64,000 nt of DNA from Gimesia algae. Its GTDB lineage: Bacteria > Planctomycetota > Planctomycetia > Planctomycetales > Planctomycetaceae. The position numbers and the translations under genes were made by a program. The notes beneath the pieces are model-generated. The model was not told where the DNA came from, did not search any database, and was given only the letters and a program-made list of their open reading frames with translations. Where the stretch lies: the NCBI RefSeq assembly GCF_007746795.1, contig NZ_CP036343.1, positions 7,507,029-7,571,028 on the forward strand. Reading direction: 5' to 3'. Below are positions 7,981 to 15,744 of this stretch, piece after piece. Within the stretch, counting starts at the first letter, position 1. Each line of letters starts with the position of its first letter.

Positions 7981-8432
7981 GGCATCTCCTCGTTATCCAT
8001 TGACGGCTGACGATGAACATCGAAGCCGCTACCATCGTCGGCTGGCTGCTGCTGGTACTGCTGTTGTTGAGGCTGGCCCTGCTGACCGCCACCATTACCA
8101 GAGCCCAACATGGTCATGTTTTCCCCGACCACCTTCAGCTTGCTGCGTCTCTGTCCGGACTCTTTATCGTCCCATTGATCCAGCTGCAGACGGCCTTCAA
8201 TCAGAACGGGACGCCCTTTGGTGAGGTATTCGCTGGCGACTTCTGCCGAACGTCCCCACAGCGTTACATCAACGAACGTGGTCTCCTCTTTGCGGGAATT
8301 GGAGTTTTTATCGAACCAGCTACGATTCACGGCCAGCCCGATTTCATTTACGGCTGTACCGCCTGGCGTATACCTCACCTGAGGATCACGAGTCAAATTG
8401 CCTACCAGAATCACTTTGTTAAAACTTGCCAC
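7971..8432 (-). CDS. ssb: Single-stranded DNA-binding protein
   Basis: 153 residues. An OB fold occupies residues 1-110 (FNKVILVGNLTRDPQVRYTP start, TLWGRSAEVASEYLTKGRPV, LKVVGENMTML), then a glycine/glutamine-rich linker and an acidic tip ending NEEMPWD. The usual bacterial tip is DDDIPF, so the partner-docking peptide is altered and carries an extra aspartate. The GTG start at 8432 has AGGAAGG eight bases upstream. It would protect single strands for the adjoining primase, helicase and ERF protein. Confidence 0.93.
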   Translation of the reverse strand: MASFNKVILVGNLTRDPQVRYTPGGTAVNEIGLAVNRSWFDKNSNSRKEETTFVDVTLWGRSAEVASEYLTKGRPVLIEGRLQLDQWDDKESGQRRSKLKVVGENMTMLGSGNGGGQQGQPQQQQYQQQPADDGSGFDVHRQPSMDNEEMPWD

Positions 8433-8435
8433 AGA

Positions 8436-9182
8436 TCATGCCTTCCTAAAAACAGACTTCAGTTTGTGTAACAACTCTTTTTCATTCCACGGCGGTTGAG
8501 CGTTGGTGTCGTTCCAACGATGAAGCACCGCCCAGGCTTCCAGTTCATCCATGCCCGATTCTTTCAAGTAACAGACAACCTTGTACGTTTCGTTGTGACC
8601 GTTCTGGCCACTGACTGCATAAATTCGTTTTACATAGGCTTCACCGTCCCGAATCTTTTTATCAAACTCCGTTGAGCAGGTTTCTGACTTCGGTTTCGGA
8701 ATCCAGGACAGATTGAACAACGGCAGGTTTTCCGGCCTGAACTGTTCAGCCCCGCTGTGAAACCGGTAGTGTTTTCCATTGACCACAGAGGGAGGGGCAA
8801 CGACATAACCACCGTCGCCTCTGATGTCATAGCCGTCTGATTGGCAGGTCTTGACAGACTGCCCAGGGTGACGATAGAAAAAATGAAAGCCTTTTGGAGT
8901 CTCCACAACAACAGGTGTTTTGCATTCATTCCAGAAACGGTTCGCCGCTTCCATTGTGTCACAGTCGATCACAGCAACCCCGCTGATTGCTCCAGTAACA
9001 ATGCCGATGTTCTCCCAGACTGGGCAGCCCAGTATTTCTTTTACAGTCATTCGTCGATTCTGCAGCGGTTGCCAGGCGAAGTCCCGAGGGGGCTGTTTTG
9101 AACTGCTCAACGGCAGTACCGCCAGACCAAAGTGGGCTGAATACTTTACCGCTTGCGAAATAACCTTGTCTCTGTGATTCAT
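8436..9182 (-). CDS. Primase-polymerase (Prim-Pol) with PriCT-like C-terminus
   Basis: 248 residues. The N-terminal half matches archaeo-eukaryotic-type bifunctional primase/polymerase domains: VAVIDCD (metal-binding D73, D75), VVVETPKGFHFFYRH, and YDIRGDGGYVVAPPS. The C-terminal part (NGHNETYKVVCYLKESGM then ELLHKLKSVF) resembles the PriCT-1 domain. It lacks the usual fused helicase, which may be supplied by the separate SF2 helicase upstream. The start is ATG 9182. It lies four bases before ssb in the same operon. Confidence 0.82.
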   Translation of the reverse strand: MNHRDKVISQAVKYSAHFGLAVLPLSSSKQPPRDFAWQPLQNRRMTVKEILGCPVWENIGIVTGAISGVAVIDCDTMEAANRFWNECKTPVVVETPKGFHFFYRHPGQSVKTCQSDGYDIRGDGGYVVAPPSVVNGKHYRFHSGAEQFRPENLPLFNLSWIPKPKSETCSTEFDKKIRDGEAYVKRIYAVSGQNGHNETYKVVCYLKESGMDELEAWAVLHRWNDTNAQPPWNEKELLHKLKSVFRKA

Positions 9183-9468
9183 TCAATCCGTTGCCTTTAT
9201 TACTGCGCGTAACCGGAGCTAAGACTTTAATAGTCAAAGTCCTTTTTCAACGTTTTCACTTCGATTCAGACGGGTCTTTGCTCCACATTTCACGCCCACT
9301 CAGGGACGCCGTTTCTGTCCAGGTCGCAACACCAGGACTCCACGGTCACCGTCGGATACTACGTTCGCAGTGTGCTGCTAAATCACACACATCGAAGCTA
9401 TTTCAACTCACTGCCAATTCGGGCTGTATGCCGCTGGTTGAAAACTTACGGCCTGTATTCGCGTCTAA
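9183..9468. other. Non-coding gap between helicase and primase genes
   Basis: 286 bases without a supportable gene on either strand, unusual for this tightly packed operon. A GACTTT..AAAGTC inverted repeat lies near 9223-9242, upstream of the primase start, and could be an operator or part of a promoter. A deleted gene or a replication signal are other explanations. I see no iteron-like tandem repeats. Confidence 0.4.
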
Positions 9469-11265
9469 TCACACTCGGGACATCGTCCGCTTATTGATCT
9501 GATTCGTGATGATGTCGCCAGCCTGGGCCTGTGTGAGCCCGTCTGTGGCATATCCAAACCGAGACAGCACATTGATTTGTTTTTCAGTAGCAGGCGCGTT
9601 CATTCCCCCTCGCCTGCTGACTTCTTTCCGGAGGGCTTTCTGCAATGAGCCCCCTTTGCATTTCTCAATTGCCCAGTTCAGGTAGTAATCAGGCAGATCC
9701 TTAATTGGCTCGCCTTGGAACTTCCCGAATGGCATCTCTGTGATTTCTTTTTTGACGCCTTTCAGCTCGCGCTTGGCAACGCCGTTACCGTCCGCTACCT
9801 GACTGGTTGAATAGCGCACTTCCCCTTTGATCCTGGCCAGCCGGTCTGCCGCTTCTTTTTCTATTCGCTGTTGTTCCAGGTACCGCTGTTTCGCTGCGTC
9901 GTTTTCCTCTGAAATCTGCCGTTCCGCTTTGGCCAGTTCCTCGACCATGTCGGTCGGTCCTTTGTTTTTCATGGCGTTCTGATTGGCCCGCTGTATCACT
10001 TCATCAGGTTTTCCGCTGGCCAATAGATGAGCCGTTGAGGCAACCGGAGGTAGCCCTGTAACGCCCACCAGGTCAATAATCATGCAATTCGGTTTGAGGC
10101 TCGCAGCAATCGCAGCACGGCGTTCCTCGGCTGTCAGCAGCCCGTCCAGAACTCCCCTCAACGGACGGCATCCACGCCCCTTCATCTGTTCTGCAAGTGA
10201 CCGGCTTTTCGTTGGTCGGAAAACAGCAACAGCCTCGATTCCCGGATCGTTGTAACCTTCACGGCACAAACCGCAGACAGATAAAAACTGAAACTGCCCG
10301 GTTTGATGCTGGCTGTATCGCTCTTCTTTCAATTCGTCGCCAGCTGAACCGTCCAGGGCCTGCGCTGCGCCCGGTCGAAATTCGTTGATTGTGTGAGCAA
10401 CAGCCCGAGCCATTTTCACGGTAGGGCTGAAGATGATTGTGCGACGGTCTTCAACCAGATCCATCATCGGTCTGACCATCGACAGTAACGCTTCACGTTG
10501 CCGGAGGGCTTCGTCCAACTCCTCAATATCAAAATCCCCGTTGACCTCTTTTATGTTCTGGAAGTCAACACCCTCGACTGATACGAATCGCTGATCAAAG
10601 GGAACGCACCAACCGTCCCGAATGGCGTTTTTCTCTTCGCCAAACATCTTGTAATCCAATGCCACATCGGGAAACAGCCTGCGCAGAGAGATCCCGTCTC
10701 CCCGTTCTGGAGTTGCCGACAACCCGAGCCTTTTGCTTTCGGGGTTGTTTTCAAACCAGTCAATAATGTGTTTGCAGGAAGGCAACGAATACGCGTATCG
10801 ATGGCATTCATCGATAATCACCAACCAGTGTTTTTCATAACTGAATTTATACAGACGCGAACAGCCGCCCTTTTCTGCCAGTGTTGCCCGACTGGCTACG
10901 GTAACCCTGGGCGTTCCGTAACCGCCGAAGGCAACACTTCCGTCCGTCCCCATTTCCAGCCCGACAGGGATACGTAGAAAATCTCCCAGTTCAGACCGAA
11001 ACTGATTCACCAACTGACGTTCATGAGCCAGCACCATTACATAATGATCACTGGAACGACGAAGCCAACGTTCAGCAGCCATCGCTCCCATGAACGTTTT
11101 CCCGCCGCCTGTAAAACACCGGGCGATTGCCCCCGGTGAACCATCATCAATCAGGTCGTAGAAATTACCTATCGCCTCGGCTTGATAATCCCGAGGCGTA
11201 AATTTCAACGGACCTTTTATCTGAGGTTTTACAGATTGATCATCCTGAAACAGAAACTGCTGCAC
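9469..11265 (-). CDS. SF2 DEAD/DEAH-type helicase with DUF3820-like C-terminal domain
   Basis: 598 residues from GTG 11265. Motifs: Walker A CFTGGGKT (50-57), IIDECHR (DECH, 151-156), LGLSATPERGD (motif III), and a C-terminal RecA domain with KMARAVAHTINEF and QMKGRGCRPLRG (motif VI). The architecture is that of ResIII/UvrB-type phage helicases used at replication forks. A C-terminal segment EITEMPFGKFQGEPIKDLP then YYLNWA matches the short DUF3820 domain found on nuclease and replication proteins. A charged coiled linker joins the two. Confidence 0.85.
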   Translation of the reverse strand: MQQFLFQDDQSVKPQIKGPLKFTPRDYQAEAIGNFYDLIDDGSPGAIARCFTGGGKTFMGAMAAERWLRRSSDHYVMVLAHERQLVNQFRSELGDFLRIPVGLEMGTDGSVAFGGYGTPRVTVASRATLAEKGGCSRLYKFSYEKHWLVIIDECHRYAYSLPSCKHIIDWFENNPESKRLGLSATPERGDGISLRRLFPDVALDYKMFGEEKNAIRDGWCVPFDQRFVSVEGVDFQNIKEVNGDFDIEELDEALRQREALLSMVRPMMDLVEDRRTIIFSPTVKMARAVAHTINEFRPGAAQALDGSAGDELKEERYSQHQTGQFQFLSVCGLCREGYNDPGIEAVAVFRPTKSRSLAEQMKGRGCRPLRGVLDGLLTAEERRAAIAASLKPNCMIIDLVGVTGLPPVASTAHLLASGKPDEVIQRANQNAMKNKGPTDMVEELAKAERQISEENDAAKQRYLEQQRIEKEAADRLARIKGEVRYSTSQVADGNGVAKRELKGVKKEITEMPFGKFQGEPIKDLPDYYLNWAIEKCKGGSLQKALRKEVSRRGGMNAPATEKQINVLSRFGYATDGLTQAQAGDIITNQINKRTMSRV

Positions 11266-11288
11266 GTCACACCACCACAGGTTTAATA

Positions 11289-12155
11289 CTACTCACACAG
11301 TCCATAGCTACTGCTACACATCCCAGCCGCCGCTTCTACTTCGACAATTGGGAGCATTGGCTGCTTTCCTCCAAAAGCCGTCTTTGACCATCTGACAACG
11401 TCATCAATCCAGTTAATTCTCATTCCAGGGACGCAGGGAGCAAAAAAAGTTCTGCGGACACGTTGTTCCCATTCACGTACCTTGTCGATCATTTCAGGGA
11501 AACGTGCATTCCACTCCCTGACATCTGCTTTGCTTGCATTGATACAGGGGGCGCATCCGACACGGTTAAACCCCATCCTGTAAAGTGGGTTTACCTCTTC
11601 TCCCGCTTTTTTCAGCACCGAAAAACATTCCTGTTTTGTCCAGCAGCGAATGGGGTAATGAATCTGGCACTTAAAATAATCGTCCCATTTCCCTTCAGGG
11701 GTATTCTTCCTGGCATCTGATTCATCACAACGAACACCAGTGTATCGCTCAAACTCAATACCTTTGTCCCTCAGATTTTCATTACACCAACGCCGCTGGG
11801 GAGCAAGCTTCAGATGCTCAGTGCAGAATTGTGCCTTGCGAGATGGAAACCTTTGTTTGATGTACGCTAGTCGGTCGAATGTCAGAACGTCGTTATCATC
11901 AAACTCTTGCCTTCGATCTCGTGTCTTTCCCGGCCTTGTGCCACGTGTTCCGAGATCCTTAATCAATGGAGTGACTTGAACAACTGGAAAAACGGTCTCG
12001 CTAAACTGCCTTATAAATTCAGTAGTGACTGGGTGCTCATGGCCACCAACATCAGAATTCATTGCGATAATATCTTCATCACCGAATTTCTGACGCATCC
12101 ACCAAAGGCACGCCTGGCTATCTACACCTCCTGAAAAGCCAATTACATGCTTCAC
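11289..12155 (-). CDS. PP-loop PAPS-reductase-like protein
   Basis: 288 residues from GTG 12155, coupled by GTGA to the ParB-like gene. The PP-loop is GFSGGVDSQ (6-14), with a later RYTGVRCDESDARKNTP and a C-terminal cysteine cluster (GCAPCINASK) like IbrA/DndC-type members of the family. These bind ATP and activate or transfer sulfur or modify nucleic acids; phage copies are common but uncharacterised. Pairing with a ParB-fold protein recalls IbrA-IbrB. True PAPS reduction for sulfate assimilation is unlikely in this setting. Confidence 0.8.
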   Translation of the reverse strand: MKHVIGFSGGVDSQACLWWMRQKFGDEDIIAMNSDVGGHEHPVTTEFIRQFSETVFPVVQVTPLIKDLGTRGTRPGKTRDRRQEFDDNDVLTFDRLAYIKQRFPSRKAQFCTEHLKLAPQRRWCNENLRDKGIEFERYTGVRCDESDARKNTPEGKWDDYFKCQIHYPIRCWTKQECFSVLKKAGEEVNPLYRMGFNRVGCAPCINASKADVREWNARFPEMIDKVREWEQRVRRTFFAPCVPGMRINWIDDVVRWSKTAFGGKQPMLPIVEVEAAAGMCSSSYGLCE

Positions 12156-13192
12156 GCTGTTGCCTCCAATCCCTCTCTCAGTGCCTCTGATTGATCTTTA
12201 TTCAGAGCCCCGGTCTGATAGCACCGTTCACACTTCTTGCCGCCACAATGCCCGCAGACTGCGACCGGTTTCCGGTATTTGATGGTATTCATCAGGTTTG
12301 TGTAGCAGGTCATGATGTCCTGCATTGCGTTAGGGTTGTACCAGGCGCCGCCCGGCCCGTCCGGCAATTCGTGGATTGCTTTCTTGAGAGCCGTAGCGCG
12401 TTTCTGAACTTCGTTGAACGCAGCCTGCATTTCCTTCACGTGGTATTCAGTGACCACATCTTCAGGAATAACCGGATCGTCAACCGGCTCCATTCCGCCC
12501 CATTCCGCAGGATCAAAGGAGTCACCGCCAGACGGTTTGCCCCGTCCCATTGCCCGGTCATATTCGTCTTTCTGATTGTCAGCTGGCAACTCGGCAATTT
12601 CCATCACCTTCTTTTTGGTAATCTCTTTGCCGTTCAGGATTTCCGGTTTCACTTCAGGCCCGATGTTCTCAACCAGCGTGTCAACGGCTTCGGTGAATTT
12701 CTCATCTCTTCTAACCTGTTTTGGACTTTTGCCGACTTCTTCAGCGATAACGACTTCGGTTTTCTTCGAGTGGTCACTGTGACCACTCGAGACATTGCCA
12801 CTGGAACCGCCTGGCTTCAGATTTTTGCTTTTGTCTTTCTTCTCTGCCTGATATCGTTTGCCGATCAGGTAAGACTTCTGCTTTTCATCCAGGTTCCGCC
12901 GTCCGAGCTGATTGGAAATAATCCAATTGTGAGCCTCCTCCCGGCTGGCGAATTCCTTCAACAGAACGCGTGGTGGTGCAATCTGCTTGCGCTGCTCGCC
13001 GTCCATGTTCCACCACACGTCGTGTCGGTTGTGCCCGTCAATCAGGATCTCTTCTGACTTCCATACAACAACCGGTTCGCGAAACTCACCATCGCTGATG
13101 ATGTTCGCCTTGAGCCGTCGCAATTCATCGTCGGTCAGCCCAGGACACAGGCACTTGAATTCGTCGTCAATTTTTACGTCGTCTATATGCAT
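12152..13192 (-). CDS. ParB-fold protein with C-terminal zinc motif
   Basis: 346 residues. Residues 1-100 are a ParB/sulfiredoxin-type domain: LRRLKANIISDGEFREPVVV, then ILIDGHNRHDVWW (the GHxR motif) and NQLGRRNLDEKQKSYLIGKR. A serine-rich linker (SSGNVSSGHSDHSKK) follows, then a KorB-like HTH region (VVIAEEVGKSPKQVRRDEKF) and, at the end, CGHCGGKKCERCYQTG, probably a zinc site. It may regulate or bind phage DNA, or work with the overlapping PP-loop gene. The linker-coding DNA contains a long perfect inverted repeat at 12766-12790. Confidence 0.8.
   Translation of the reverse strand: MHIDDVKIDDEFKCLCPGLTDDELRRLKANIISDGEFREPVVVWKSEEILIDGHNRHDVWWNMDGEQRKQIAPPRVLLKEFASREEAHNWIISNQLGRRNLDEKQKSYLIGKRYQAEKKDKSKNLKPGGSSGNVSSGHSDHSKKTEVVIAEEVGKSPKQVRRDEKFTEAVDTLVENIGPEVKPEILNGKEITKKKVMEIAELPADNQKDEYDRAMGRGKPSGGDSFDPAEWGGMEPVDDPVIPEDVVTEYHVKEMQAAFNEVQKRATALKKAIHELPDGPGGAWYNPNAMQDIMTCYTNLMNTIKYRKPVAVCGHCGGKKCERCYQTGALNKDQSEALREGLEATA
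12766..12790. repeat. 25-bp perfect inverted repeat inside the ParB-like gene
   Basis: Two 12-base arms (TCGAGTGGTCAC and its exact complement) flank one central T. Perfect symmetry of this length is rare by chance and falls where the protein only needs a flexible Ser/Gly linker, so the DNA could be constrained. A centromere-like or operator site bound by the encoded ParB-fold protein is the obvious hypothesis; an mRNA hairpin or restriction-related site is also possible. Confidence 0.9.
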
Positions 13193-13208
13193 TCGATAAT
13201 TTTCCTAT

Positions 13209-13937
13209 TCAAAACGCGTCCGCAGCATCAGCAGCAGCGCGGGCAATGCCCAGAACCGTTTCAGGTTTGAACAGACCGAAATTCAATTTGTCTTTGATGG
13301 ATGCCAGCACGAACGAAGCAATTTCAGGATTCTTGACCGTTTCGGTTGTGTGACCAGGTGCCACAAAATCGAGAACCAGGTCAGCATCTTCTTTAGACTG
13401 GCAGTTGGCAGCCTTCAGGAATGCGTTGACCTTTTGAGAGTCGGTCTTTTCACCCTGGGTTTGTTGCTGCGCAGGTTGGCGTTGCTGTTGTTGCTGGGTT
13501 TGCTGTTGATTCGCAGGCTGCTGTGTCTTCTGATGATGGTTCACAGCAGCTTCGCCATCATCGTCATCACCATCAGGAGCCACGCCCACCATTGCTGCCA
13601 GTGCATAGCGCCTGGCGTAAGTGATAGCGGAGCCAATCCCCTGACAGTCCAGCTTTTTCACCGGCATTGTGATTGTTGACTCGATCCACTGCCCGGTCTT
13701 ATGCAAAAGCGTTGTTGTCACCTTCACAGACTGTCCGTCAAACTCTGGTGACTGAACTACACTCAGACCGTTTTCTGTCAGCGGAATTTTGCATACTGCC
13801 CACACGCTTTTGAGTGTGGCATAGTTATGTTTAAAGTGAGGGTTGGCATTGACTCCCTCCTTTGCAGCATTGGCAATGCCCGCTTGAGCCTTTGCCAGTG
13901 CTGCTGAAAGTTCGGTTACAGTATCAGACTTGTTCAA
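13209..13937 (-). CDS. erf: ERF-family single-strand annealing protein
   Basis: 242 residues from a TTG at 13937 (AAAGG seven to eight bases upstream). The ERF domain spans about residues 5-130 (LSAALAKAQAGIANAAKEGV, NPHFKHNYATLKSVWAV, LDCQGIGSAITYARRYALAA), as in P22 Erf, which anneals complementary strands for phage recombination and circularisation. The glycine-aspartate patch PDGDDDDGEAA is followed by a glutamine-rich linker (QQQTQQQQQRQ) and a small C-terminal helical domain. It works with the SSB and nuclease of the same operon. Confidence 0.9.
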   Translation of the reverse strand: MNKSDTVTELSAALAKAQAGIANAAKEGVNANPHFKHNYATLKSVWAVCKIPLTENGLSVVQSPEFDGQSVKVTTTLLHKTGQWIESTITMPVKKLDCQGIGSAITYARRYALAAMVGVAPDGDDDDGEAAVNHHQKTQQPANQQQTQQQQQRQPAQQQTQGEKTDSQKVNAFLKAANCQSKEDADLVLDFVAPGHTTETVKNPEIASFVLASIKDKLNFGLFKPETVLGIARAAADAADAF

Positions 13938-13948
13938 AACGTAGCCTT

Positions 13949-14302
13949 TCAGATTACAAAATGGACGTTATGACCGATCAGTTCGGACAATGGTGGTACT
14001 GGCTGCTGTGCAGCCTCTAATCGCTTCTGCACATTCATTCCAGCTTCGCGGAATTTACCAGCCATCTCGTAACAGTAGTCGCGTACTGATTCGAGAACCT
14101 CTTCGTCAGTGGTGTTGTGCATGTCCACGCTTAAAACGGGTTTCAGGAAATGCACGTCAAAGAAAACACTTTCCTTGCGAGGCTCTGAACCGCAGTCCTG
14201 AAGCACTTTATCCAGGCAGGGCCCAACGGTATTGACCAGGCTAAATTTGTTCGTCAAAGTGTTCATCTTCTTCGTAGAATTCGTCGTCTTGGTCATAGTC
14301 AT
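13949..14302 (-). CDS. Phage protein of unknown function
   Basis: 117 residues. The start ATG 14302 has a good AAGGA site (AGAAGGAAGAT) but overlaps the upstream HD gene by 62 bases; an ATG at 14266 would shorten this overlap. The middle is a short beta/helix region (SVFFDVHFLKPVLSVDMHN) followed by a helix-rich stretch (DEEVLESVRDYCYEMAGKFR). No family recognised. It lies between the HD hydrolase and ERF, within the recombination operon. Confidence 0.62.
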   Translation of the reverse strand: MTMTKTTNSTKKMNTLTNKFSLVNTVGPCLDKVLQDCGSEPRKESVFFDVHFLKPVLSVDMHNTTDEEVLESVRDYCYEMAGKFREAGMNVQKRLEAAQQPVPPLSELIGHNVHFVI

Positions 14303-14846
14303 ATCTTCCTTCTGTGAGTTCGTGGAAACGGATTAAAAACGAGCGTTTTGCCGTAGCCGGGTCGATTCGTCTGATTGTTGTATCAAGCGGAGTCGGCAGA
14401 CTTGGCAGATAGTGTGGTGGATTAAACAGGTCGCGAAATTCGGTTGCTTGGACCTGCATGTCTGCTGTGTGAACCGGGTTTGCAGATTCCCGCATTAAAT
14501 AATGAGAAACGCCGTATTTTTCCAGAATCAAACACAGCAGAACACTTTCGTATTCAGCCAGGTGATTGACTCCGTGCATAAGCAGCAACTTCTTGACCGG
14601 CGCTGAAATATCCCCGATGTAAGCTTCAGCAGCATCATGCAGCAGCGCGGGCAGGGCAAACCGTGGATGAACAATGCGGCTGACAATGACACTGTGCTGT
14701 GCCACGCTATAAGGCACTTCCATCGCTCCAGCAAACCGATTGATCAGACTTAGATGGTGGGCAATATCGTTGATATCGATTTGCGTTGAGTCGATATTGG
14801 TGAGATTGAACTCCACACCTGAATTAGTAATAGTGATACAAGTCAC
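14241..14846 (-). CDS. HD-domain phosphohydrolase (YfbR-like)
   Basis: 201 residues from GTG 14846 (AAGGGG upstream). The HD motif is clear: AQHSVIVSRIV (H51), ALLHDAAEAYIGDI (H70, D71), and a later HTADMQVQATE aspartate. This is the phage type related to YfbR 5-prime-deoxynucleotidase, which hydrolyses nucleotide monophosphates; phage versions may adjust dNTP pools. The last 20 residues are very acidic (DYDQDDEFYEEDEHFDEQI). Confidence 0.8.
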   Translation of the reverse strand: MTCITITNSGVEFNLTNIDSTQIDINDIAHHLSLINRFAGAMEVPYSVAQHSVIVSRIVHPRFALPALLHDAAEAYIGDISAPVKKLLLMHGVNHLAEYESVLLCLILEKYGVSHYLMRESANPVHTADMQVQATEFRDLFNPPHYLPSLPTPLDTTIRRIDPATAKRSFLIRFHELTEGRYDYDQDDEFYEEDEHFDEQI

Positions 14847-14856
14847 GGTTTTCCCC

Positions 14857-15042
14857 TTAATGTTGTGCCAAATAAAGCAGGTGTTTTTTGATGCGTGTTA
14901 AATTACGAATGGCCTGGCAGATCGTTTCGATTCGATCCTGCATGCCAAAAGACATATCAACACCGAGACTCTGGATTTCTTCTCCGATCACCTCAAGTTG
15001 ATCTAAATCAGTTTGTAAAATCTGTTCTTCAGCTTGACTCAT
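14857..15042 (-). CDS. Small coiled-coil phage protein
   Basis: 61 residues from ATG 15042 (MSQAEEQILQTDLDQLEVIG). Almost wholly helical, with leucine/isoleucine heptads and a basic end (RIKKHLLYLAQH). The start is chosen because AAGGGA lies nine bases upstream; an in-frame earlier start at 15090 lacks one. It sits between the HD gene and the tRNA-like gene. Function unknown. Confidence 0.6.
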   Translation of the reverse strand: MSQAEEQILQTDLDQLEVIGEEIQSLGVDMSFGMQDRIETICQAIRNLTRIKKHLLYLAQH

Positions 15043-15128
15043 TTCATTGCGTCCCTTCTCTTTTTGCTTGTCTCTGCGCGTACCTTCCACGCAGTTGAAA
15101 ATGTGGTGATTAAAAAGCGTCCCTCAAA

Positions 15129-15201
15129 TACCCCTGACGGGATTCGAACCCGCAACCTACAGCTCCGCTAAACTGTCCTCTGCCAATTGAGATACAGGGG
15201 T
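15129..15201 (-). tRNA. tRNA-like gene with irregular anticodon arm, isotype unclear
   Basis: 73 bases fold as a cloverleaf: acceptor ACCCCUG/CAGGGGU (7 pairs), a D arm UCUC/GAGG with loop AAUUGGCA, a variable loop AGGUU, a T arm around UUCGAAU, and discriminator A; no CCA is encoded. The anticodon arm does not pair in the usual register. The best pairing (ACAGU/GCUGU) leaves an 8-base loop UUAGCGGA; another register (CAGUU/AGCUG) leaves a 6-base loop. With U33 placed normally, the anticodon would read AGC (Ala), but this is uncertain. It may be a decayed or an unusual phage tRNA. Confidence 0.8.
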
Positions 15202-15228
15202 TACCATGGCATCACTCAGGAGAACATT

Positions 15229-15501
15229 TTATTGCGATGCCATCTTTATTTTTCGCCCGGCCAGGTCTCCGCATGGTCTGGCCTCACTGGGTCGCCTGTC
15301 TGCTTTGGTTTTCGATTTTGCTGAATCGTACAGATAGAAAATGTGCTTCCCGTCTCTGGTGTGATATCCGCCGTAACCCAGCGAGGTGCATTCATCCTGC
15401 AGCTGCTTAAGTTCGATGAAACAGCCGATACTGCCTGCCGTGAAGATGACAATTAATACCAGAGCAGTGACCACGCCCAATCCTTTAAAGAAATCTTTCA
15501 A
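15229..15501 (-). CDS. Small exported or membrane protein
   Basis: 90 residues from TTG 15501, with GAGG six bases upstream. One N-terminal hydrophobic segment (VVTALVLIVIFTAGSIGCF) is followed by a short polar domain with GYGGYHTRDGKHIFYLYD and a basic tail. The cysteine just after the hydrophobic stretch may serve as a lipid-attachment site but the lipobox is weak. Function unknown; it lies next to another one-span protein. Confidence 0.6.
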   Translation of the reverse strand: MKDFFKGLGVVTALVLIVIFTAGSIGCFIELKQLQDECTSLGYGGYHTRDGKHIFYLYDSAKSKTKADRRPSEARPCGDLAGRKIKMASQ

Positions 15502-15513
15502 AGCGTACCTCTT

Positions 15514-15744
15514 TCATTTCGTTAAAACGTAGTAAGTAATTGCAGCCATCCAGGCAGCTGCAAACGCAAAGGTCAGACTCCACCGTGCCTGGCAATGGCG
15601 ATTGATCGCCGTTGTGATTCCATACCAGGGATCGGATATAAACCGAGAACCATACAGTTCCTCACGAGTGAGCCAGTAATCCACCCTGGCATCCTTCCGA
15701 CTGACCTCCTCCAGCCATTCGATAAAGCGGTCAATGTGATTCAC
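15514..15744 (-). CDS. Small membrane protein with C-terminal anchor
   Basis: 76 residues from GTG 15744, coupled by GTGA to the gene before it. A charged helical N-terminus (IDRFIEWLEEVSRKDARVDY) precedes one C-terminal membrane segment (LTFAFAAAWMAAITYYVL). No family recognised; the tail-anchored layout suggests a cytoplasmic domain held on the membrane. Confidence 0.6.
   Translation of the reverse strand: MNHIDRFIEWLEEVSRKDARVDYWLTREELYGSRFISDPWYGITTAINRHCQARWSLTFAFAAAWMAAITYYVLTK

Noticed and set aside
8013..8471. Rightward open frame opposite ssb
   Set aside because: Its sequence is hydrophobic nonsense arising from the glutamine-rich linker of ssb; ssb is certain.
9191..9502. Possible rightward gene in the helicase-primase gap
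   Set aside because: No ribosome-binding site, no domain-like sequence, and it would overlap the helicase end.
12191..13057. Long rightward open frame opposite the ParB-like gene
   Set aside because: It is a shadow of the leftward gene. The translation lacks domain motifs and the leftward frame has clear ParB motifs and coupled neighbours.
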